Shown here: positions 1 to 9,900 of the stretch, one piece after another
How positions within the stretch are numbered: position 1 is the stretch's first letter
How the letters are laid out: each line of letters begins with the position of its first letter
Source: Annulohypoxylon bovei var. microspora
Taxonomy: Eukaryota; Ascomycota; Sordariomycetes; Xylariales; Hypoxylaceae
Length of the DNA: 64,000 nt
Direction of reading: 5' to 3'
Assembly: GCA_022836615.1 (NCBI GenBank)
Contig: MU405293.1
Coordinates: 105,933-169,932, forward strand
Made by a program: the position numbers and the translations under genes
The notes under the pieces: generated by a model
Database searches by the model: none
Told to the model about the DNA's origin: nothing
Seen by the model: the letters and a program-made list of their open reading frames with translations, nothing else

Positions 1-3000
1 TCCAAGCCGAAATGGTCGCTATGAAGTCTCAGCATTCCCAGCTTCAGCGCGAGGCGGAAGATGCCAAACAGTTGCTCCAAGCACGACTCTCCGAAGATGC
101 CCAGGCTAACCAGAATCGCGAAGTACTCGAGTCACAGATCAAGGATCTAAAAGATCAGCTATACAAGGTTCAAATGGACCTAAGCCGGGAGCGACAATCA
201 CGAGATGACGTGGCCCTCCTTTCTGAACACAAATTCCAGGCCTTACAGGAAGAACATGACCGTCTCAAAGACTCGAAAATAACGATCGAGAAGGAACTCT
301 ATCTGCAACAAGATACTTTACGACGCACCATGGAAGCCCGAACAACAGCCGAAACAGAGCGAGACGAAGCCCGCGATGAGATTCGACGGCTACGAGTAGC
401 GAAAAGCGAGGCCGAAGAAGCGCGGTTGAATGCGGAGGAGGCGGGCGAGCGTAATGCTACCCGCATAGCTCGGGAACGGGAGGCTAGTTTACAGAAAGAC
501 CTTGACGCGACCCAAGAACGACTGAAGTGGTTTGAAGGTGAGTGTGAGAAGCTAAATCGGGAGATAGAAGATCTCAACAAGTTCATGATCTCATCTGGAG
601 AATACGGCCTTAAGAACGACCAGGCCAAAGAACGCCTCGAGCGTGAATTGGTCACGGTAAAGGGTCGTCTAACGGCATCAGAAAATGACAACCGTGCGTT
701 ACTCAATAAACTACAGCAAAAGGGGCTTGAAATCGCGCGATCTACCTCGAGAGCTAGTGAAGCCTCGAGAGGACAGGTCTTGACCCTCCAGCGCGAAAAA
801 GCAAGGATGGAAGAGCAGCATTCCAAGCTCAACAAACAACTCGGAGATTCGTCCTTGACCATAGCTGGCCTCGAGAAGAAGATTGAGAAGTTACAGCTCA
901 ACGTTGAGGATCTAAATCACGAGGTCGCGCGCGAGGTCAAGTCTAGCCGCAACGCCGAAAAGGCTTCATCAAACTACACGATTCAACTTGCCGAGGCAAA
1001 TCGGACCATTGAATCCGAGCGCCAACTACGGACACAGGCTCAGTCAACTATACGCGCTATGCAGACGACCGTTGACTCTCGAGACAAGGAATTAGAAGAG
1101 CTTCGAGCACAGATGCTGCGTATCCTAAAGGCTGTTGACCCAGAAATATCAATTCCAGCTCAAGGTGACGCAAGCCATGATAAGATCATGAGTCAAAACT
1201 TCGATATGCTTAGGAAGATCGAGGAATTACAACAAAATCTCCGTATTCAGACTGCGGCGCGGACCAACGCAGAAGCGCAATTAACAGAGCTACGCGCAAA
1301 CCGGGGAGAATCGCCGGTAAGGCCTAGGCTAGAGGAGATGCACCCTAACGAGGCACCTTTCAACGGCTCTCCCACGCAAAGGCGAAGCAAGTTCAACGGA
1401 AGACGTAATTCGAACACAACCACACCGACTCGTCGCGTCGCCAACGAAAATGATATAATTCCGGATTCCGCTAGATCAGACCGTACAGCGGACATTCTCA
1501 GCTTCAACAATAAGCAGGATCTGAAGACTGAGCTTGAAGAACTACAGAATCAACTTCAGATAGCACAGATGCAAAACCGCCACCTCCAAAGCCAGCTTGA
1601 ACGTGTCACACCGCCGATACGGGAGACAAACCCTGATGATAGCCCATCTGTTCGTCGCATGAAGAAGCTAGAGAAGGCGAATAGCCGCTTACATGATATG
1701 CTCGACGACTCGACAAAGAAAGTCTCCCAGCTTGAGAAGTCAATTAGAAGTGGCGAACTATCTGTGCGGGATATCCAGACCAGATCTCACGAAGAAATCC
1801 TTGATCTGCTTAACAGCCAAGAGGATTCCAGACGTGCGCTTCTCCATACCCACAATGACGCTATTGCAGAGCTGGCTCATGTTAAGGAGCACTTTGAAAA
1901 GATAAGACACGAACGTGCAAGGTTTGAGGTTGAGCTTCGAGACTCGAAATCCGATCTGCAAGAAATGGCTCTAGCCCGAGAGCAGGAGGCCTCTAGTCGC
2001 AGCCAACTACTCCAAGAATTTTCTGACCTACAAATCCGACTCGACGCCGAAAGTTCCGAATTAGCAGACGTAATGTCCAGCCTCGAGATGTACAAGGGTC
2101 GCGCAGACGAATATTTCAGTAAACTAGAACAGGCTGAAATTGCTGTTTTGAAAGCGACACGAGCCGAACAGTTCGCCAAGTCTCAGGCCAAGGAAGCAGA
2201 GGATGCTTACGCCGAGATCATGTCTCAGCGGAATAAGTCCGATGGAAGTATGGAAGACATGCTGCGCCAGAATCAACGCCTTGAGGAGAAGCTGGAGGAT
2301 ATATCCACTGATCTTGAGGCTGCTCTGCAAGCAAAGAAGCGTCTCCAACATGAGCTAGAAGACTACAGGAATCAAAGAGCTATCGACCTTGAGGACAAGG
2401 AGTCAAGCATGGAGCAAACACGCAAGAAATACCAGGCGGAATTTGCTACGCTCACCAAGGAACTCGACCTAGCCCGAGAGGAGAAGCTCTATAAGCAATC
2501 CGAAATCGCCCGATTGCGCGAGGAACTCGACGACCTCCGCTCCAAGTGGGACGATGAGGTCCTCAATAGCACAACCTGGTCGAAAGAAAAGTCGCGCCTC
2601 GAAGCTACGCTTGCCGACGTCGTCTCTTCGCGCGACGAAGCTGTCAGCGCTCATAACGAAGCTCAGGGCAAGGTTGTATCTCTCCTTTCTCAAGTGCGAA
2701 CCCTCCGAAGTTCTGTAGACGACATTACTGCTGAGCGCGAATCCCTCGCGAGGGAGAAAGCCAGCATCGAAGCCAGACTCAAGGAAGCCAAGGCAGGACT
2801 TGAGGATTTGGCCAAGAGCGAGAGCCCAGCGCTGCGCAATGCTGCCAATACGGATAAAGAAATTCTGGAGCTAAAATCCAGCCTAGCTCAACAAGAAGAC
2901 ATCGCTGCTGCCGCAGTGGAGAAGATGCGACGAGCCGAGTCTCTTGCCACTGAAGTGCAAAAAGAAATCACAGCCGAACGCGAAAGTAGTGCGGGGCTAG

Positions 3001-3782
3001 CCAAGCAAAAAGCGGCGCTCGAGAAGAGCCTCAATGAAGTGCAAGTGCGCCTCGTCGATCTAGAAACTAAGGGATACTCGAGCGGCAGCCAGGATATCAA
3101 ATTCTTGCACAAGCGTATCCAGGAGGTTAGTACACCACCAGACCCACCAGACCCTAAACCTGAACCTCCCAACGAGATGCCACCACCGCAGTCTCAAAAA
3201 CGACCCCTCTCCTCTCTGTTCCGCAAATTCACAAGGCGCTCCGCTAATACCTCACTTCCACGATAGCTTGAATCACAGCTCGAAGCTCAAGAAAACGAGC
3301 GGTCGAAATCGCAACGCTCGGTCCGCAACGTCGATCGAACCGTCAAGGACCTCACGTCCCAGATAGAGCGCAAGGACAAGCAGGCGGTGCAACTCAACGA
3401 CGACGTAAACCGACTCCGCGACCGGGTCGATAAACTACTCAAGACGATCGACGAGCTCCAAGCTAGCGAGAGCGATAACCAATTGTCAGCCCGCCGGGCC
3501 GAACGAGAACTAAGAGAGGAGAAGGAGAAGACTCTACGAATGGAGCGCGAGCTAGAAGGCTGGAAACACCTAAGAATGGAGAAAGGGAGCGTGAACGGCA
3601 GCGTAAGAATCGGCACGCCCATCCTCGAAGGGAGAAGGCTCAGCGCCTGGAGGAACGGGACGGGGATGAGCGGCGACGCGGACGACACGGCGAGCCTCAG
3701 CGGAACGGGCATCGAGGTGCCGAAGAGAAAAAGCAGCATCGGCCACGGGAGAACGCCAAGTCTGACCAAGGGCTTCTTATGA
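1..3782 (+). CDS. Class II myosin heavy chain, coiled-coil tail (5' partial)
   Basis: The frame is open from base 3 and starts upstream of the window, so the motor domain is not seen. Exons are <1-3125 and 3267-3782; the 141-bp phase-0 intron has donor GTTAGT and acceptor ATAG. About 1,212 residues are present. Almost all are heptad-like coiled coil rich in Glu, Lys, Arg, Leu and Gln, with one polar non-helical break around residues 440-490 of the visible part. The C-terminus is a short non-helical tail with basic and Ser-rich patches ending in SLTKGFL, which I associate with fungal conventional myosin II tails. Such proteins form bipolar filaments in the cytokinetic ring and at septation sites. 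The family call rests on tail style only; another long coiled-coil protein cannot be excluded without the upstream motor. Confidence 0.72.
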
Positions 3783-4453
3783 GAGAGTGAAATAGGGAGG
3801 GGTTAACAAACCAGGGCATCGTTAATGTATTCGACGACCACGCGGCGGCGCTTTTTTGTGTAGTGTATTTTAAGGAAACTGCTACTCTTGCATGTATGTA
3901 TTACTCATGATAATGGACGCATCGAAATGAGGCGGGGGATGGGTTAATGAATGCTATGGCATCGAGTTTATTCTTTTTTCGTCTCCTTGATATGATTTAA
4001 TGTCTTTCGCGGCCCTCAATTGATTGGCGCTCTTGAGGGCTCACATGTTACCTACCCCTTTTTACCTTCGGCAAGTTATCCTACGATATAGCACCTAGCC
4101 GTGCGCAGGTAACCTCGTCCACCCTCCCCATCCAGATTGGGATTGCGGGACGTCTTCGCGGGATCTCTTTGGTGCCACGGTCGCGGTAGCCGGAGGTGAC
4201 GTTTGTCAAGCACGTAGGTATCCGCACGTACCTACGTGGAAGTAGCACAACAACGGTCTTCAGCCTCGTTGACGCGACTGTCTGTGTGATCGAGTGAGTT
4301 AAATTTGCCTTCCTTTCTTCGAGGAGTATCTATGTTAACTACCATCTTTTCTATTTCTCTTTTGGCCCGAGGCGGCACCAAACAACAATCTAAAGCCCAA
4401 CCCACCGATATATAAACCTCATCGATGGCCTAAAGGACCAAACCCGAGCAGAG
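3783..4453. other. Intergenic: 3' UTR of myosin gene and promoter of next gene
   Basis: No coding signal. It holds a perfect 10-bp inverted repeat, CACGTAGGTA at 4211-4220 and its complement at 4229-4238, and a TATA-like box at 4409-4416. Confidence 0.6.
4409..4416 (+). promoter_or_regulatory. TATA-like box of the 4454 gene
   Basis: TATATAAA lies 38 bp before the ATG at 4454. A two-codon ATG-GCC-TAA sits at 4425-4433 between the box and the start. It would be an upstream ORF only if transcription starts unusually close to the box. Confidence 0.45.
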
Positions 4454-5052
4454 ATGGGCAACATCCTCGGAAAACCGCGGGTCTTCTACCTCGCCTACGA
4501 CTACGAATACTACCCGAGCTCCTCGTCTTCCGAGTGGTACTACTACGGCGACGAGTACGCGGGCGACGAGCAGAGCTACGAGCCGTACGGCTGGGCGGAC
4601 CTGTGCTGCTACCCGTGGTTCGAAGGCGCGTCCGCGGAAGAGGAAGACGAGGAGGAAGAGACGAGCTGGGGGGGCGCGGTCGTAGGGATTGTGCGGCGGA
4701 AGGGCTGCGTAAGTTAGGAAACCCCCCAATCCCCTTTCCGGATTTCCCCCTTTTCTAGGAATCTCCGCTTGCTTCGTCCCGAGTACCCCATGCTCCTCGC
4801 AGAATGTCAAAAGGGACGGTCTAACGCATCACACAACCCCACGTACAGACGACCCCAGACCACTGGGCGCTAGCCTTCCGATCCGACATCGACGTCACGC
4901 AGCTACCGCGGCGGATCAACGGGTTCCGGACGCGGATCCCCAGCCGGTGCAAGAGGACGTGCTCGTACTGGCAGCCCGTCTTCATCTTCGCCGAGGGGTC
5001 TTCGAGCGATGACAGCTCCCTAGAGGCGACGGATTTCGTTGTTGCGGATTGA
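4454..5052 (+). CDS. Small Tyr- and acid-rich hypothetical protein
   Basis: Exons 4454-4708 and 4849-5052 give 152 residues. The phase-0 intron has donor GTAAGT, a CTAAC branch-like site at 4821 and acceptor ACAG. I do not recognise the family. The N-terminus (MGNILGKP) begins with Met-Gly, which could allow N-myristoylation, though Gly-Asn-Ile is only a partial match to the usual signal. Residues 10-50 are rich in Tyr, Ser and Glu, followed by a pair of Cys and a run of Glu/Asp at about 60-70. Exon 2 has several Trp, Arg and Cys residues and an acidic C-terminus. GC content is high, unlike the AT-rich flanks. The intron keeps the frame and there is a TATA box upstream, so I think it is a real gene. 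Confidence 0.6.
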
Positions 5053-6425
5053 CTTGGTCACCGGCCGTGTCTGTTTGGGGTAGCATAAATGTGTTAGGGC
5101 TGCTTGAGCTCAACCACCTCGAGATAGGTTACGAGGTAAATAAATTCAAAGCCGTTTGCTATTTGACTTGCTTACAATTACTAGGTTAGGTACCTATGTA
5201 GGGAATGATGGCACCTGTTGCTGTTTCTACTTAGAGGCCTCTACGAAATAGAAACTATTAACCTTCTTGTTCCATCTTATGCTTAAAAACAAATTAGCAT
5301 AAGACCTTGTGAACTAGGTGTCCTTTAGCTCTATTTTCTTTTCCATGGACAGTATGACACACATACATGATCAATCAAACTATCACAGTAAATGTGTCAA
5401 GAGCTTAGTCATTGGGTGCTAGGTTCAGATCTAAGTGTGTGTGTTTTCTGAGTAAAAGAGCGAAGCTCTCGAGTTGAGAGCCCATATAAATACCGACTCT
5501 TACTAAGCTGAATTATGTAATACGAGAGCGCGCAGCGCTCTCGATCACGTGACCACAGCCACAAGGTCAAGCCTCGTGACACAAACGTTTTATTAAGGCA
5601 ATCGATTCTAGGGGTCGGCAAAATACGTATTTTGGATCTTAATACCGTATTTAAATACAATACCTGCATAATACCATTATACCCACCAAAATATATATTT
5701 TAACCGATATAGCGAGATATAATACACTTTTAACCACTTTAACATTATATTTTCTACAATCTTATTAGATAGCTTACTTTATATTTCATTATTATAACTC
5801 GTTTCCATTTTATTTTATTTAATTAAATTAAATTAAATAATTAAAAGTTATCGTCAAAATACGCGATTGAAGGCAAGTCAATTGAAAAACTATTTCCTTA
5901 TATGGATAATACGTACCATATTACATACCCACTCATATATGCGGGGCCGATAGGTTTCTCCGAATCCGTTATACGTATAATGAATCATAATACGGTATTA
6001 ATACAATACAAAACACGTATAATGGTATAATATATTATACCGATCCGAACCCTAATCGATTCATTGTCTCATTTAACCTCTAAGGGGTTCTAAATGAGAC
6101 GTATCTGGTTCTGAAACTAAGAACAGTGCGATGCGATCACAGCAAAGAAACTATCGTCGTCCTCCATCGGCTCTCCCGCAGGCGTCTCCTTTTCCTTGGT
6201 ATCCTCGACGTGTTCGTCGAGCAGCTCCTTTCGTCGTAAGTCCTCGAGCCCACCACCAGAAGTTGACCAGTCCATAACAAGCAAACTACCATGAAAAAGA
6301 AATGTGCCCTTCTGCTATTTCCCTTCATACCCTTTTCCGTCGAACCCTATCTGAGAAACATTCGTAATGAAAAAAGCTCGTTGACTGCGAAGCAATAACT
6401 GAAACCGCATGACGACCAGAGAGAA
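5053..6425. other. Intergenic with hAT-type miniature element
   Basis: No gene recognised. It contains a GC hairpin at 5523-5543 (8-bp stem CGAGAGCG, 5-base loop) and the AT-rich element at 5609-6054. Confidence 0.6.
5601..6062 (+). mobile_element. hAT-type MITE, copy A, with 8-bp target duplication
   Basis: The element spans 5609-6054 (446 bp). It is flanked on both sides by the identical octamer ATCGATTC (5601-5608 and 6055-6062). Its ends are inverted: it starts TAGGGGTCGG and ends in the complement of TAGGGTTCGG. It is very AT-rich with many copies of AATACGTATTTT-like and ATAATGGTATAAT-like palindromic words and has no ORF. An 8-bp duplication plus a TAGGG terminus is typical of hAT transposons. 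A second copy in reverse orientation is at 29320-29772. Confidence 0.85.
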
Positions 6426-8017
6426 TTAAAGAATGCAACAAGATGGGCTCGGCGATAGGCTCATTGTGCTCTTGTCTCCATCCTTTTTCTTTCCGTTGGC
6501 CTCTGCCTCTGATCCGGATTGCACTAACATGTCCCACTTTTCTCTTAAACGGAGCCATGCCCGCCGTCTGTCCATTGCAAATTGTTTCACCTCCTCCTCT
6601 TCAGGGGACCAGAGAGCTTTCACCATCTTGAAGATGTCTCGTGGAGATGGGATAGCTTTCATCTCATCGAGTTTATCACCACTAACAACCCCATCACGAC
6701 ATGTCCACAACGTATAAAATGCCCTCAGGCGATATTCATGCCGTGTAGATAAGAGACTAGAGAGGTTCTCCCAACTGCCTTGAGGGGAGGTATGGCAGTA
6801 CACCATACACTGCACGTCCGTTTCACCCCATCGAACCATGCTGATTCTGAGTACATTATCAACTAGAATGCCTTCCTCGTTGTATCTAGGTATAGTGCGT
6901 TCCACGACACCCATGGAATCGGGAACTTGGCACTTTGCCCGAGTACGAGAAGCTACCGGACCGATGAAGCTACTCTCTTTATTCAGTGTTACGCGCACCT
7001 CTCCCGGAAAATGAACCTTAGAGGCGCTCACTGCAATTTCTTGGAGGCGAAAGTCTTTGGCTATCTCTTCGAGCCACTGGACGTCATCTTGATTAATGCT
7101 CTGCCTATATGCTCCGACTGCGATACCAGAAGATTAGCAATCGCCCATAAAAGGGCAGTGAAGCTCTACTCTGAAGATAAAACTCTGACTTACTCGCGTT
7201 GGTAATCTCTTCCTCTAGTTTCACGATATTTGAATGGCCAACAAGAGAAGGAGGAAGGATTATCTCATGCTGAAGAAAGGGTAAATCCCATAGTAAATGT
7301 CGACCTCGACGTCTTGGAAGTGGCATCGGTACACACTTCTTAATTCTGTCTAGGATTCCGCTCAGCCGCGATACAACAATGCCGTGGTTGTTTATTGCCC
7401 TGAAATCCATCTTCAAGTCTAACTTATGGGTTCGTGTGCCAAGTAATGCCAATAGATTCGGGTCAAGATACTGTGCTTTTGGCCAGAAGTATACCTGGAT
7501 TAGATTGATCCATCGAATGTCTTTGCGTCGTTGTGGCGTGATGGCAGCCAAGAAAACATGGCATTGCTGCTGGCTTGAAAATTCAAACGTATTGATCTTA
7601 TAGAAGGGGCACCACATTTCAAGTTCGGCATATATGGCTCGGCATGTGCGAGCGAGGAGGACATTTGTGAACTCATGGTGCGTCTGCACATAGCTGTACT
7701 GCGATTCCGATGAATCTAACAACTCATTGGTACATGTAGACCGGTTTGTTACCGGTTTGAACTTGTTCGAATGAGGTTTGACCTGACCCGGTACGATTGG
7801 GTCGTCAACATACACTGCAAACTCGTAGATCATGAGACGGACCTTAAGGATATGTGAGTTAGGTGTACTAGAATTGATTAGAGTTTGGATGAGGCGCGAT
7901 ACATACCTCTTGAGGCACGACCCTGAAAAAAGGTGACTGATTATTCAAGATCGATAACTCAAGGTTGGGATGTTGAGCATCCTCAAGATTGATGATAGAT
8001 CTAGTCGTGGTGGCCAT
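6426..8017 (-). CDS. 2EXR-like fungal protein, possible C-terminal CaaX box
   Basis: Exons (transcript order) are 8017-7907, 7842-7194 and 7117-6426, giving 483 residues. Introns are 76 bp and 64 bp with GTATGT and GTAAGT donors. The junction of exons 1 and 2 rebuilds the motif PQEVRLMIYEFAV, the hallmark of a large fungal family (2EXR or F-box-like, LPxEVRxxIYxxA) whose biochemical role is unknown. The rest resembles no enzyme I know. The start gives 37 residues before the first splice site. The last four residues are CCIL, which fits a CaaX prenylation box with Leu favouring geranylgeranylation, following a Lys/Ser-rich tail. That would make the protein membrane-bound, but this is inference from four residues. 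Confidence 0.75.
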
Positions 8018-9900
8018 GGTATTGTGTAGGTTGAATACTTCGTCGGCGACTTAGTAGGTAGGAGGCAGGAAGTGGTATAGACGTGAAGATATGTGAATGA
8101 CGAGAAAATGTTCGAGGGTCCGAAAGGTGCGTCAACAGCCACCAGACCACGGTCTTACAGAACAACTAAGCGTCTAGATCAACAACAAAACGGCGTATTG
8201 GTGAATAGGTGTATGTCGGCGACGAGGACATATGCCGGCCACAAACCAATGCGATGGTGAATAGATGATGTCCCGAAAATAAAAATACGTGATTACATGA
8301 GAAGGCTCTACCGACGGTAGCACGTGTATCGACAATGAGATTCCTTATTATCGATAATAAAGTATGTCAATGATAAGAAGGAGTATTTGTATTGGTAAGA
8401 TTCATGAATGAATAAATGAATGAACTGTCAATGATACCTAAGTTGAAGGTGTAAGGTGTAAAAGTGTGGTGACAATAATGGCGGTGATAGTGGTGGGAGT
8501 TGTACAGATGAGATTGTAAGTCGGGATAACTATTTTAGACTTATGTGTGGATCACTGTTCAATCTGTAAGTCGTCACTACCCAAGTACGGCAAATGCCTA
8601 ACGACGTACTGCCTCAGTTGGAAGGCACATATCCGAAGCAGAAACTAGCCTCACTGTTTAGGAGACCAAGAAGGTGCGAAGCCTAACCGGTCCTCCCTCT
8701 AAGTACTTAGGCAGGTACCATTCAATTATATTATCTTTGGAACAGACTAAACTTATAAAATTCATTGTTACTTTATATATTTGATATTCCATCCCATATT
8801 TTATATCATGATGTATATGCATATGTCGTGGAAATAGTCTTGCTATCTAGGTAGGTAGGCATCTTTTGAAAGCCGCCATGGTGCGAACTGTGTTTTAAAC
8901 CGGAGGTGCTTAGGTAGGCAAACATGCTTCAGAAAATCCATTGATATATTATAACAAATCAAAATCAGTAAGGCCTTAATATAGTATCTTAGTGGTCGGA
9001 AATCACTTGTGACATCAGTTCTGGGCTCCATACCCCTATTATGTGGGAGCCCCTTTATGCTACTATGTATTTGGGATTGTTAAAATATGAACGTTCCCTA
9101 CCACTTAGGTGTTATAAAAAACAAAAGAGCAAGTAATAGCTACAGCTGCCTGGGTACCTAGTTTCTAATGTTCAAATAGAATCAAAGGCAATTAGGTTGC
9201 CTCAGACTTCCTGCAGTTTTTTCGTGGTAATCTTTCTTGTTATATATATGACTTAACATCTCCCTATTATACAATGGATTTACTAACAATAGTCAGAACA
9301 TAACTTGTTACCAGCTACGTCTGAGAAAGGGGCTAACATTTCCAACCTGGCATAGCAAAGACAGGTTTATCTATAAAATCAATTCATTAGGGCTAAGCAC
9401 ACAAAGACAGTCACATATGTTTATGGGCAAGGACACAGAAGTAATTCTCAAGCTCAGCGAGTTTCTTATTGGGGGTATTACTATTACTACAAGGTCCCAT
9501 CCACGCTTTTTTACACACCTCCTTCCTCTCCCCAAGGGAGCACATCATACGGGTGAACATACGAGCCCCCATCTCGCGCCACGTCTACATCTCGCGCCCG
9601 CCATCGCCGTCGAAGGCAAAAAGCAGGCGCGGAGAAGCGAAACCCCTACTGAGCCTGCCACGATAAAAGATGACCTTTGGTGTGCGTGTCGGGTGGTATT
9701 AAATAAAAAAGAAACCCCCATCTTCTTTTTCCAGGTTCCCAAAAAAATATGCAATGTTCATTCGTAAGGATCGTAAGAATCTTATGTTGTGTGACGGCGC
9801 TGGTCATGGTATACAGAGAAGGAAAATTGGTTTGTTTTGCCTGCGAGGCTTGCTGTATTGTTGTTGTTTTTATGTTATACTTTTGCTAGCTGCTGCTGGT
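8018..9900. other. Intergenic, no gene recognised
   Basis: AT-rich DNA between two genes on the minus strand. It contains a perfect 16-bp palindrome TTATTATCGATAATAA at 8345-8360 and scattered TAGGTAGG words. Open frames at 9417-9767 look accidental. Confidence 0.55.

Noticed and set aside
6137..6328. Minus-strand 63-codon frame with a signal-peptide-like start
   Set aside because: Short, no conserved feature, no clear promoter; the hydrophobic stretch is likely chance.
9417..9767. Plus-strand 116-codon frame
   Set aside because: Low-complexity composition, no domain and no splice or promoter support.
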